64,000 bases of DNA from the NCBI GenBank assembly GCA_009911505.1, contig QXXL01000005.1, forward strand, positions 1-64,000, in the 5' to 3' direction. Positions 8,701 to 15,748 of the stretch are shown here, in pieces (positions within the stretch are counted from its first letter, which is position 1; each line of letters starts with the position of its first letter). The stretch is from Lachnospiraceae bacterium. GTDB lineage: Bacteria > Bacillota > Clostridia > Lachnospirales > Lachnospiraceae. Below the pieces are notes generated by a model that ran no database searches, was not told the origin of the DNA, and worked only from the letters and a program-made list of their open reading frames with translations. Position numbers and translations under genes: made by a program.

Positions 8701-10177
8701 TTCCGGATACATAATACGGATCCGTACCACCATCCTTACGCGACATCAGCACCTGGTATACGTCCTGGATAGAAATAGCATCCCCCGGGTAGCGCAGGTT
8801 GCGATCGGAATCCTGATAACCGGAATTGGCGTAATAAACCCTCTTTTTGGGGGAAACCGACATTCCGTTATATGGATACTCTTTAATCTCTATCGGATAA
8901 GCTGTCTTTTTTCCCTGGTATTCCACGGTAACTTCCGCTTCCCCAAGGCTTCCGCCTCCCTTTAGATACTCGTCAATACTTGTTAAGCCATATGCCGGCC
9001 CGCCCTCTTCCTCTTCGCACGGCAGGGACTGGTAAATATAAGCATTATTCGATGACAGCTCTTCTGTTTGGCCGTCCTTACGCACAGCCTTTATTGTAAT
9101 ATTCCCTAAGTACTGCTCCATATCCTGCTCATATATATCCTGGCAGCTAATCACGGAGATAGACTCAACCGGATTATGCGACACTTCAAATCCAGTCTCC
9201 AGTTCCAGGTATGAATTCTGGCCGGACGCACTGCGGCGGATACCAAGCGCCGCCCTATGGCTCCCTTCCGGAAGCGCTGCAAAATCCACCTGTTCATTTT
9301 CATCCACCCGCAGCACCTGCAGATATTCCGAGAGACTTTCCCCCTTGCTCACCGCAATGCCGCTCCATCTCAGCGCTTCGAGCATATTAGAGGTCTGCCG
9401 GTTCCACCCTCCGTCATCAGTCACTGTACACCTCACAGGTTCCGTATAAGAAGTCCCGTCTCCATAATAAAACGCCACCTTCATCCCTGTACCTACAAAG
9501 CCAAAATCAGACGGCTCTGCTGGCGGCTCTAAAGTTTCGAGCCTCCAATCCCCCGCCCTTTTTATGGTAAGCCAAACTTTCATGTCCGATGAATCCGTAT
9601 AATTTGTAATACTGCAGTGGAACACATATTTTTCAGCCTTGTTCAGCCACATGATATAATCGCTGGAGGAGGAATTGCGGATCCTGTATAAATCCTCCCG
9701 GTAGGTTTTCTTCTTCTGCTCCTCCCCTTCATAATAAATAGTCTGATAAACGCCCGCCGTAAAGCAATCCCCTTTTTTGGGGCTTTCCATCTTCAGATAA
9801 TACCACCCGCTCTCCTCCGGCGCAAAAATATAATACTGCTTCTCCTTCACCGTCTGCAGCAGCTTTTGGCCTTCGGTCATAGTAATAAAAGATTCTTCAA
9901 TTGGAGAGCCAGTCGAATCCGAAGCCCTCTGCTGCTTTTGACCGGGTAAAACTCCCTCTTCTGCTGAACTGTTTTCCAAAACCGTTTCTGTTACAGGCTC
10001 GCTTTCTTCCTGTGTGTCTGCTTCTGGGATATCCTGCTTTTGTCCGCCCCTGTCCCCTGCAGCAGCCCCATCCTCTGTCTGCTGTATCACAGGCGTTGCA
10101 TATGCATTTACCGGAAAAATGCCCATACACATAGTAACGGCAAGCAAAACGGACAAACTTCTTTTCCATGCTCCCAT
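2756..10177 (-). CDS. Giant secreted repeat protein with BspA-type leucine-rich repeats
   Basis: The protein has 2473 residues from the ATG at 10177, which has a strong GGAAGGAG site; a TTG seven codons upstream is less likely. Residues 1-28 form a Sec signal peptide ending in VNAYA. The main body is a tandem series of roughly 90-residue modules starting with patterns such as NP(V/L)ESxxV...YY...YxDG. Interspersed are segments with PPC-like jelly-roll patterns (YYIFAPEESGWYYL, YSFTPEKEGVYSF). About three quarters along is a BspA/LRR_5 block (SAFEDCKDLTEIKLPDGI and following), then an Ig-like region, a Gly/Thr/Gln-rich linker and a C-terminal fibronectin-III-like domain. I see no LPXTG motif or S-layer homology domain, so how it is held at the surface is unclear. 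A role in adhesion or host/polymer binding is inferred. No catalytic motif is visible. Confidence 0.85.
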   Translation of the reverse strand: MGAWKRSLSVLLAVTMCMGIFPVNAYATPVIQQTEDGAAAGDRGGQKQDIPEADTQEESEPVTETVLENSSAEEGVLPGQKQQRASDSTGSPIEESFITMTEGQKLLQTVKEKQYYIFAPEESGWYYLKMESPKKGDCFTAGVYQTIYYEGEEQKKKTYREDLYRIRNSSSSDYIMWLNKAEKYVFHCSITNYTDSSDMKVWLTIKRAGDWRLETLEPPAEPSDFGFVGTGMKVAFYYGDGTSYTEPVRCTVTDDGGWNRQTSNMLEALRWSGIAVSKGESLSEYLQVLRVDENEQVDFAALPEGSHRAALGIRRSASGQNSYLELETGFEVSHNPVESISVISCQDIYEQDMEQYLGNITIKAVRKDGQTEELSSNNAYIYQSLPCEEEEGGPAYGLTSIDEYLKGGGSLGEAEVTVEYQGKKTAYPIEIKEYPYNGMSVSPKKRVYYANSGYQDSDRNLRYPGDAISIQDVYQVLMSRKDGGTDPYYVSGSQFYGLPYAHKLSFGMELNGNSYKDIDTYLGDGGSYGEHEVKVSYMDFETSYTVDIRQNPYVRMEISKLPKTLTYPYNTTRINLSGLEIRAYKNETEYDTYTYGQDAPEGAAVSTWRNYFRSYPKTDEYPYGFSAGEHTVYITFLNMRAEFKIQIEEREPDSPSPVYVDMKILKEPARTLYYIKENEHLNDCLSADGLEIELTDSKGETKKYKYNDNSGKEFAPWSEISPYIAFDWKRIDWSSPGSYVVSVFCQENCVEFDVAIADSPVSSFEVLRMPETDTYYFYENKTMSSSGLLRGLAYQVTFDDGSIHAATVKGNFADGELEVSFQGRAYKINLAWLRSTSNGTASVGENAIVFTLFGKQYQAGPITILENPLESLEVVKAPDDLLCIGQNAQPDLYGAKFKITYTGGRTREVEVHEHTSSVLVEEDARAITSQVATELDPDEAGSIGRSRRYIRFTYFDKTAQVPADIKPQDLEPKPLRNNGQAAAVLDGDHPYQVYSFTPEKEGVYSFFCVEKEYRDYNFNHNFYVSLFDGDQSLFEMTVGDWGIPMQAVEPLKPGHTYYYIVSIRGGADRAQIPYECYISSDILNDQHLGSPAVEVVDTKKKVWYEYEMANSWLRPSMSGTTLKLTYPNGWTEEKYVSEYSMNITIAGKSYNVDWKYLDPEEPWNQKPQLRDDNALVYTYTQMGGAADPGDPADRVIKEIPIRLNAPNPIESLSIDVNPFEGCYEYSLENTNPAGLVVTAHFKEESRPDETFVWDGSSRQEIDGCQLIYEGVFQTGQTGEHGGRMYRLKVSCMDVTKEVLFEVMPNPVTGFELVAQPQKRTYYPFERSGDLDLYGMEYAVVYRDGTKENVTMTEHSSYPKAPEGGGGELNRFYKAKVREDGVTVTELYFSYQGCEQKVTEFEELSFSQDQAAELSDTRANDMVLGYGSNYYIYKFISQETNHYKLNVSGNVNFEIYLYDVNGEQQARTDARRSGKRYLGNMEWDMGAQDMVYVVFQSKEAPYIGSLRASLAGEAIEKEELEEIGLTVDAPAAGEPLPDTGQPSMEGYRIASSQWYGDADADGRADFAVAHRLMLVLSAEPRYRFTEKTKVTLNGTELTDCILGADGSLTLYYTFPYTECKIGLPDVDGYTLDTYGNVKEDRVAYGGTYRFRYLDEEGRPDQALSVKANGNIVDLDAEGYYTLTNVTENISVTVRPDIGDIEPGEGESKVTMHNQSEERYDVMLGKKGQSVKDNPEGQNTLPLLPSYENGSDDFFYGWYTGKDENFNGKGTRFTSMTILDEDAYELFAKWGSGIFEQRQGKRNAIYRVLSFDEYNHMKVEIKGIRRYELYPQTKTAARSVKAAEGQLAQSTKAAGAKEGGNADGEDESFRLEIPAALTQDQMQLQEGLELSIEGCEVVSVAESAFEDCKDLTEIKLPDGITEIGSRAFAGCDSLEKIVLPGTLEKTGERLFDGCDGITVVLPDTIEGINSGAFDGAENLTIICSSKLKESGILDKIQEEGVTVQVVDLVFDCENGEKVFSYGAGEECLTAKVLINGVEAEENRPLLWQYEQTDAYTYRVDGNALAVTPNRVTTPEDEVQVIVIDEETGARAALALHTVPADLGGANESGEAIFDVQISGRLVYDGKEQRPGVTVYRRMGSGSRLDSSEYDVSYTDNINAGTGLVTVTGKGNYTGSITKGFEIGKAEQVVIAFDLEKTTDDLIFPLNAKASGNGKLHYSSNNPAVAVIDGHGIVMIRGAGTAEIGVWASETANYRDSALKIVTLVVKQAGILPPGPVEGPDQGQTGTNQPPQTGTQGDSSNTSGGGTATTSLAVAQTSYTKALGSKPFVIGALADTAIRFMTSSPKVASVEASGKVTLHKCGRAIVTVTAGDAQVQVTIRVVPKKAKAKVTVKKGGEMAVSWKRQKEAKGYVIEYSTDKNFKKNVSKKVIKNNKTTKATLKKLKEGKKYYVRVKAYTVIGGKKVYGARSKAVNAKA

Positions 10178-10221
10178 AATGTTCTCCTTCCTTTCCAAAT
10201 AGATGTTTACTTATTTTTAGC

Positions 10222-10240
10222 TCTAGAATGTGTTTGATAA
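10222..10240 (-). repeat. Degenerate type A repeat remnant
   Basis: The plus strand reads TCTAGAATGTGTTTGATAA. The reverse complement (TTATCAAACACATTCTAGA) matches the ACACGCTCTA end of the type A repeat with two changes in the core. It lies in the gap between recG and the giant surface-protein gene. Taken alone it could be chance; its place in an intergenic gap beside an accessory-type gene raises the odds. Confidence 0.4.
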
Positions 10241-10246
10241 CCCCTT

Positions 10247-12295
10247 TTACAAACTCATGCCCTCTCCTTCCTGTCTGCAAACAACCGCTGATAACCCTCT
10301 GTTCTCCTCTTTTATAAGCTCTGGATCCTCCTCCAACAGCCAAGCCACATCCTCTGCCGCCCGTTTCAGCACATCCGCGTCCTGGTAAACATCCGCCAGG
10401 GTAAAAGCCAAATCCCCGCTTTGCCGGATCCCAAAAAAGTCCCCTGGGCCCCTTAGTTTCAAATCCTCTCCCGCAATAAAAAAACCGTCGTTAGAATGGT
10501 TCAAAATCTCAAGCCTTTGTTTTGACCCTTTACTGTTAGCATGATCCACCATAATACAATACGACTGCGCATCACCGCGCCCTACCCTCCCCCTCAGCTG
10601 GTGTAGCTGCGCCAGCCCAAACCGTTCCGCATTTTCAATCATCATCACCGTGGCGTTGGGCACATTCACCCCGACCTCCACCACTGTAGTCGAAACCAGC
10701 ACATCAATATTCCCACCTGCAAACTCCTCCATAATCCGGTTTTTCTCCAACGGCTTCATCTTTCCGTTTAGGCAGCAGACACGGACATCCTGCCCATAAT
10801 ATTCCTCTAGCCTCGCTGTATAATCCGTTACATTTTCCGCTTCAAGCTCCTCACTCTTTTCCACCAGGGGGCAAATCACATACGCCTGGTGCCCCTTTTT
10901 CACCTCTTTGCGGATAAACTCAAAGGCTGTCCTGCGGTAAGAAGTACCTACCACGCAATTTTTATTCGGCAGGCGCTTCGCCGGCGTCTCGTCAATCACG
11001 GAAATATCCATATCCCCATAAATAATGATCGCAAGCGTCCGTGGAATCGGCGTCGCGCTCATTACTAAAATATGCGGAAAACGCCCTTTATCTGCAAGCG
11101 TTTCCCTTTGCCGTACGCCAAACCGGTGCTGTTCGTCCGTCACCACCAATGCAAGGTTAGAAAAAACTGCTTTTTCCTGGATCAGCGCCTGCGTCCCAAT
11201 CACCATGGCATCCGGATATATCTGCATATCCTCATATGCCCGCCTCCGCTCCCGCGCAGTAAGCGAGCCTGTCAGCAAAACCACCTTCCGTTCCAGTTTA
11301 AAATCCACACACATCTTCACAAATGTCTCATAATGCTGCCTGGCCAGTACCTCCGTAGGCGCCATAAGCGCAGACTGGTAGCCGTTTTCCCCCATAAGCG
11401 CCATACAAAGGAACGCCACCACTGTCTTGCCCGACCCGACATCCCCCTGTATAAGCCGCTGCATAGCCGTATCCTTCTTCAAGTCACAGATTACCTCATC
11501 CAGTGATTTTTTCTGTGCCACCGTCAGCTGGTACGGAAGATGGGATAGTATGTATGGGATTACCGTTTCGTTTAAAATGGGAAAATTGTTTGCAATCTTC
11601 GTACGCTTCTCCTTTTGCCGCTGCACATTCAATATAAATATAAAAAACTCGTCATATACCAGACGCCTTCTGGCAATTGCCAGGTTTTCGATTGAATCTG
11701 GAAAATGGATCTGGCGAAGCGCAAAATTGTATTCACATATCCCCTCTTTTATCCGGATAGGTTCCGGTAAAAATTCATATACCAGAGGGATTTTATCAAG
11801 CGCCTGCCGGATCGCTTTTACAAGCGCCGAATTGCTTAAGCCCTCTGTCCTGGCATATACCGGCTGCAGGGTCTTTTGCTTTTCCATATACTTTGCAGGA
11901 GTAAAAATTTCCGGCTGCTCCATACAAAAGCCCCGCCCTTTTTGCTTTACCTTTCCATAAAATATGTATGCCTGCCCCGCCTTTAACAGGCTTCTTACAT
12001 AAGGCGCGCGGAACCAGACGCATTCCAAAGCCCCCGTTTCGTCTGCTGCTTTTGCCTGCACCAGCTCCATGCCTCCCGCCCGCTTTAACAGCGGCATCCC
12101 TGCCACCCGCGCCGTTACCGCATAAACCCCTTCCGCAGTAACCTCCCCAGGCGGTACGGGCGCCTTGTAGCGGATATAATCCCTCGGAAAATAAAGGAGT
12201 ATATCCTTTATGGTATATACTCCTATGCGGTTCAAAAGCTTTTCAGTTTTGGCGCCTATTCCCTTTAATTCTGTCACAGATGATTCCATCCACAT
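10247..12295 (-). CDS. recG: ATP-dependent DNA helicase RecG
   Basis: RecG remodels stalled replication forks and recombination intermediates. The 682 residues hold the N-terminal wedge/OB domain (about 55-150), a Walker A motif GDVGSGKT at 284-291, the DEQH box at 387-390, the MSATPIPRTLA motif III region and QLRGRVGRG motif VI. The length is normal. The gene begins eight bases after the fakA stop with AGGTGG before the ATG, giving an Asp23-fakA-recG transcription unit, a common arrangement in Firmicutes. ATG codons at 12295 and 12289 are both possible. Confidence 0.96.
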   Translation of the reverse strand: MWMESSVTELKGIGAKTEKLLNRIGVYTIKDILLYFPRDYIRYKAPVPPGEVTAEGVYAVTARVAGMPLLKRAGGMELVQAKAADETGALECVWFRAPYVRSLLKAGQAYIFYGKVKQKGRGFCMEQPEIFTPAKYMEKQKTLQPVYARTEGLSNSALVKAIRQALDKIPLVYEFLPEPIRIKEGICEYNFALRQIHFPDSIENLAIARRRLVYDEFFIFILNVQRQKEKRTKIANNFPILNETVIPYILSHLPYQLTVAQKKSLDEVICDLKKDTAMQRLIQGDVGSGKTVVAFLCMALMGENGYQSALMAPTEVLARQHYETFVKMCVDFKLERKVVLLTGSLTARERRRAYEDMQIYPDAMVIGTQALIQEKAVFSNLALVVTDEQHRFGVRQRETLADKGRFPHILVMSATPIPRTLAIIIYGDMDISVIDETPAKRLPNKNCVVGTSYRRTAFEFIRKEVKKGHQAYVICPLVEKSEELEAENVTDYTARLEEYYGQDVRVCCLNGKMKPLEKNRIMEEFAGGNIDVLVSTTVVEVGVNVPNATVMMIENAERFGLAQLHQLRGRVGRGDAQSYCIMVDHANSKGSKQRLEILNHSNDGFFIAGEDLKLRGPGDFFGIRQSGDLAFTLADVYQDADVLKRAAEDVAWLLEEDPELIKEENRGLSAVVCRQEGEGMSL

Positions 12296-12303
12296 ACAGC
12301 CAC

Positions 12304-14016
12304 CTATTCTACGGAAACTACATAATAGTAAATCGGCTGCCCGCCCCCATTTACCTCCACTTCCACATAAGGGTGGCTCTTTGTAATCTGTGCCGATAAT
12401 TCCGCTGCCTCTTCTGCGGTAGCATCCTTGCCGTAATAAATGCTGACTAAAGAAGAATCTTCGTCAATCATCTGATCCACCATCTCAAGCGTAACGGATT
12501 TGCGGTCTGCGCCGACAGAAAGGATGGATTTGTCTCCAATGCCCATATAATCGCCCTGATGGATTTCCTTGTCGTCAATCTCCGTGTCACGGATGGCGTA
12601 AGTCACCTGCCCTGTCTTGACATAAGAAATTTCTTCGTTCATATGGCTTTCGTTCGCCTCTGGCGATTGCCCCGGGATATAATTGACAAGCGCCGTAATC
12701 CCCTGAGGGATAGTCCTTGTCGGTATGACAACCAGCTTCTTGTCTTCACACAGGGAAGCCGCCTGGTTGGCTGCCAGAATGATATTTTTATTGTTCGGCA
12801 GGATAAATACCGTTTTGGCGTTAACCTTAGAAACTGCCTGAAGGACGTCGTCCGTGCTCGGGTTCATCGTCTGCCCGCCTTCAATGATATAGTCCGCGCC
12901 AAGCCCGTAAAAGATTTCGTTTAGCCCTTCCCCGATGGAAACGGTTACAAACCCCATCTCTTTGACAGATTCGGGTTCAGGCGCTATTTCGGCTTGCACA
13001 CCTTCTTTTACCGTGAGGGCGCCTGGCGTAATATTCTGCATTTCTTTTTCTTTTAAAGCGGAAATTTTCTCGTCACGCTCTAATTTCATATTTTCAATAA
13101 TAATTTCAGTTAAGCTGCCGTAGCATAAGCCCTTTTGCATTGCAAGCCCTGGATCGTTGGTATGTACATGTACCTTTACGACCTCATCATCTGCTACAGC
13201 TACAATGGAATCCCCGATCTCTTCCAGATATGCCTTTAATTCCGCTTCTTTTTTCCCGTCATAAGGATGCTCTAGCATCACCAGAAACTGTGTACAGTAG
13301 GTAAAACGGATTTCCTGGTTTGCCTGCGCGTCAATATGTGAGCTTGCCTGTACAAAAGCAGAGGGCTTGCTTTCCTCCGAAACCTCATAGTCCATTTCTT
13401 TGCCCTGCATCGCAAACAGCGCGCCCCGCAGCACTTCTACAAGCCCCTGCCCGCCGGAATCTACAACGCCAGCCTGTTTTAAAACCGGAAGCATATCCGG
13501 CGTCTTTAAAAGCACGCGGTCCGCTTCTTTTACTACGGCTTCTGCAAACACCAAAAGGTCTGTGGTTGATTCGGCCAGCTCAAGCGCTTTTATGGCGGCG
13601 CCCTTTGCAACGGTAAGGATCGTCCCCTCTTTCGGCTTCATAACGGCCTTATACGCGGTTTCTACAGCCTTTTCCATAGCGCGCGCCAGTACGCCCACCG
13701 TAACCGTGTCATACTCTGCAATGACTTTTGTAAAACCACGGAACAGCTGGGATAAAATAACGCCGGAATTGCCCCTTGCCCCCCGGAGCGAACCGGAGGA
13801 TACTGCTTTTGCCAAAGATTTCATATCCGGGTCGTCAAGCGCTTTTACTTCCTTTGCGGCAGCCATAATCGTCATACACATATTGGTGCCTGTATCGCCG
13901 TCCGGTACGGGAAATACGTTTAACTCGTTGATCCACTCTTTTTTTGCTTCTAAGTTTGCCGCCCCGCTCAAAAACAGCCTGGCAAATTCGGCAGCATTTA
14001 TCGAATTGATTTCCAC
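12304..14016 (-). CDS. fakA: Fatty acid kinase catalytic subunit FakA (DAK2/YloV family)
   Basis: FakA phosphorylates fatty acids presented by a FakB (DegV-family) partner, feeding exogenous fatty acids into phospholipid synthesis. The 570 residues show the DhaL-like nucleotide-binding motifs DGDTGTN (39-45) and GARGNSGVILSQ, a middle region and a C-terminal DegV-like domain containing VHVHTNDPG. The start is a GTG at 14016 with AAGGAGG nine bases upstream. No fakB lies in this window. It is downstream of the Asp23-family gene (15-base gap) and upstream of recG. Confidence 0.93.
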   Translation of the reverse strand: MEINSINAAEFARLFLSGAANLEAKKEWINELNVFPVPDGDTGTNMCMTIMAAAKEVKALDDPDMKSLAKAVSSGSLRGARGNSGVILSQLFRGFTKVIAEYDTVTVGVLARAMEKAVETAYKAVMKPKEGTILTVAKGAAIKALELAESTTDLLVFAEAVVKEADRVLLKTPDMLPVLKQAGVVDSGGQGLVEVLRGALFAMQGKEMDYEVSEESKPSAFVQASSHIDAQANQEIRFTYCTQFLVMLEHPYDGKKEAELKAYLEEIGDSIVAVADDEVVKVHVHTNDPGLAMQKGLCYGSLTEIIIENMKLERDEKISALKEKEMQNITPGALTVKEGVQAEIAPEPESVKEMGFVTVSIGEGLNEIFYGLGADYIIEGGQTMNPSTDDVLQAVSKVNAKTVFILPNNKNIILAANQAASLCEDKKLVVIPTRTIPQGITALVNYIPGQSPEANESHMNEEISYVKTGQVTYAIRDTEIDDKEIHQGDYMGIGDKSILSVGADRKSVTLEMVDQMIDEDSSLVSIYYGKDATAEEAAELSAQITKSHPYVEVEVNGGGQPIYYYVVSVE

Positions 14017-14030
14017 TTTGAATATCCTCC

Positions 14031-14390
14031 TTAATCGATGACTCTTACGCCTTCAACGTATATATTAATCTTTTCAATCTGCATCCCGGTAAACTCTTCT
14101 ACCTTGTATTTGACCGTATCGATTAAGTTATCGGAAACCGTACGGATACTGACGCCATATGAAACTATGACATGAAAATCAATGGTTATCTTATTCTCGT
14201 TATTTACTGTTACATTGATGCCGTGGGTTAAATAATCCTTTTTCAGCAATCGCACCAGCCCGTCCTTCATGTTGACTGCCGCCATCCCTACAATCCCAAA
14301 ACACTCCACCGCCACAGAACCTGCGTAGGTTGCAATGACCTCATTATGAATCATGATTGTACCCAAAGGGGTTTGCATTTTTCCTCTCAT
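14031..14390 (-). CDS. Asp23/Gls24 family envelope-stress protein (YloU-like)
   Basis: This 119-residue protein is of the Asp23/Gls24 family. It contains the typical NNENKITIDFHVIVSYGVSI stretch and a C-terminal pattern (VNIYVEGVRV-like). Members are small cytosolic or membrane-peripheral proteins linked to cell-envelope homeostasis, and the YloU/YloV (FakA) pairing is widely conserved. The start ATG at 14390 has GGAGG eight bases upstream. It is the first gene of the unit leading into fakA and recG, transcribed away from rpmB. Confidence 0.92.
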   Translation of the reverse strand: MRGKMQTPLGTIMIHNEVIATYAGSVAVECFGIVGMAAVNMKDGLVRLLKKDYLTHGINVTVNNENKITIDFHVIVSYGVSIRTVSDNLIDTVKYKVEEFTGMQIEKINIYVEGVRVID

Positions 14391-14639
14391 ATTTTGACCT
14401 CCATCGTATTTGTAACAGTTCAGATACCCTCACTGTTACGCGCATCCGTCCATTAATCCGCCCCGCGATAGGATCCTTTAAGCAAGCGCTGCAGCGCTTG
14501 CCGGAACCGGCCGAAACGGCGTGTAGGGTAGATGCCGGCTGGCCACATGTATCGCACAGCCAGCGCAGTAAATGCGCAGGCCTGCCCGAGCTGTTACTCG
14601 TATTTTGGGCCAAAAAACCACACTGTCATATTTATTATA
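14391..14639 (-). promoter_or_regulatory. Promoter and long GC-rich leader of the Asp23-fakA-recG unit
   Basis: On the minus strand, TTGATT (14656-14661) and TATAAT (14634-14639) are separated by 16 bases and would start a leader of about 235 nt before the Asp23 gene. The leader is GC-rich and full of inverted repeats: a 20-base perfect palindrome GCAAGCGCTGCAGCGCTTGC near 14480-14499, GTAACAGT / ACTGTTAC arms at about 14410-14437, and GGCTGGC / GCCAGC arms further upstream. An open frame across it has only a TTG start and no ribosome-binding site, so I do not call a gene. No known riboswitch is recognised. The rest of the 14391-14777 gap holds the rpmB promoter. Confidence 0.55.
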
Positions 14640-14689
14640 CCCATTTTTCCTAAAAAATCAAACCATATTAAAAAAATATAAAAAATTTC

Positions 14690-14718
14690 TTGCAATCTGA
14701 AAAGCTATCTGCTAGAAT
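14690..14718 (+). promoter_or_regulatory. rpmB promoter
   Basis: The -35 box is TTGCAA at 14690-14695 and the -10 box is TAGAAT at 14713-14718, with a 17-base spacer. It lies 60 bases upstream of the rpmB start codon. Confidence 0.75.
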
Positions 14719-14780
14719 GAATCTTGTTATGAGTTTACAGGTCATTATAGTAAACTTAGTAAAGACAAGGAGGTGCGATG

Positions 14781-14966
14781 ATGGCAACGTGTTCAGTTTG
14801 TGGCAAAGGCGCTCATTTCGGCATTAAAGTGAGCCATTCTCATAGAAGATCGAATAAAATGTGGAAATCCAACATCAAACGTGTGAGATGCAAAGTTAAT
14901 GGCGCTTCTAAGAGATTATATGTTTGTACTTCTTGTTTAAGGAGTGGGAAAGTAGAACGGGTATAA
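14781..14966 (+). CDS. rpmB: Large-subunit ribosomal protein bL28
   Basis: This is a 61-residue bL28 of the 50S subunit. It shows the start MATCSVCGKGAHFGIKVSHS, the SHRRSNK motif and two CxxC pairs (CSVC and CTSC), typical of the zinc-binding form. The ATG at 14781 is preferred over the one three bases earlier because it gives the usual MA start and better spacing from AAGGAGGTG. It is a single-gene unit with its own promoter and terminator, divergent from the Asp23 gene. Confidence 0.96.
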   Translation: MATCSVCGKGAHFGIKVSHSHRRSNKMWKSNIKRVRCKVNGASKRLYVCTSCLRSGKVERV

Positions 14967-14979
14967 GAATATGGCCGGG

Positions 14980-15014
14980 GAATCCTGCATGGTATATGAC
15001 AGGATTCTTTTTTT
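14980..15014 (+). terminator. rpmB terminator
   Basis: The inverted repeat GAATCCTG / CAGGATTC has a 12-base loop and is followed by TTTTTTTT. It lies 14 bases after the rpmB stop. Confidence 0.9.
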
Positions 15015-15039
15015 ATACAGGTTTTTATTTAACCTGGGA

Positions 15040-15183
15040 TCAGCAGCCGCAGCAAAACAGGTAATATCCCAAAAACATACAACCGCAAATAACTAAAAAA
15101 CCTACGAAATCACTGGGAATAACCCACATAAGGAGCATCCCAAAACCGATGCAGAACAAGGAATATCCGATAACTTTTTTCAT
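15040..15183 (-). CDS. Small membrane protein, unknown
   Basis: This is a 47-residue, almost wholly hydrophobic protein from the ATG at 15183 (MKKVIGYSLFCIGFGMLL and onward), with two predicted helices and a Cys-rich tail ending FCCGC. An upstream extension to 15252 is out of character (hydrophilic, no ribosome-binding site) and is dropped. The ribosome-binding site is weak. It lies between rpmB and gerW, pointing the same way as gerW. I do not recognise the family. Coding status is inferred from membrane-like composition and its clean start. Confidence 0.55.
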   Translation of the reverse strand: MKKVIGYSLFCIGFGMLLMWVIPSDFVGFLVICGCMFLGYYLFCCGC

Positions 15184-15317
15184 TCTTTTGAAACCCCGCA
15201 AAGACGATGGATATATGTGTAGTATATGCGGGGCAGCGGGGGATGTATACATATCAGATAATCCGGGGAACAGCCAAACAATAGCTATTCCCCGGATTGC
15301 CGTATGCTTTTTATTTT

Positions 15318-15734
15318 CTATTTATTTTTGACAGAGCCTCCTAAAATAGACTCCATCTCCTCTTTGGCCATTTCTTTGGCCCCCTCGTCTACTTCCTTTT
15401 CATTCTTGCTTGTAAATTTGTTCACGAAATCCGGTACCATATCTAAAATCTTGGTAATACCATCCTGGTTCTTGACATTAACCAGCTTCGTCGTCCCATT
15501 CGCAATGACAAGTACTGCGCTGGGCATTATTTTCCCGCCCATACCGCCGCCGCCGTTATTCTTGTCCTTTCCTGTAAATATGCCCGCCCCGACGCCAAAT
15601 GAAACGTCTACTAAGGGGAGGATAATGGTATCACCGATATGGACTGCATCCCCTACGACGGTTTTTGTCGTAATAAAACTGTCCATCCCCTTAAATAAAG
15701 ACTCTACTGTTGCATGAAATGTATTTTCTGCCAT
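15318..15734 (-). CDS. gerW: Spore germination protein GerW (YtfJ family)
   Basis: This 138-residue protein carries the family features: an N-terminal helix with VESLFKGMDSF, the VVGDAVHIGDTIILPLVDVSFG segment, a glycine-rich stretch (NNGGGGMGGK), then a short charged tail. In Bacillus the family is needed for normal spore germination, which supports a spore-forming host. AGGAGG lies eight bases before the ATG. It follows the DUF2953 gene (gap of 14 bases) in one unit, the same pairing seen in Bacillus (YtfI/YtfJ). Confidence 0.9.
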   Translation of the reverse strand: MAENTFHATVESLFKGMDSFITTKTVVGDAVHIGDTIILPLVDVSFGVGAGIFTGKDKNNGGGGMGGKIMPSAVLVIANGTTKLVNVKNQDGITKILDMVPDFVNKFTSKNEKEVDEGAKEMAKEEMESILGGSVKNK

Positions 15735-15748
15735 TAGAAAACCTCCTG

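Noticed and set aside
14344-14613. 89-codon minus-strand frame with CDTC and CSAC pairs upstream of the Asp23 gene
   Set aside because: It has only a TTG start with no ribosome-binding site, lies in the structured leader and overlaps the Asp23 start; the Cys pairs are not in a recognisable zinc-finger spacing.
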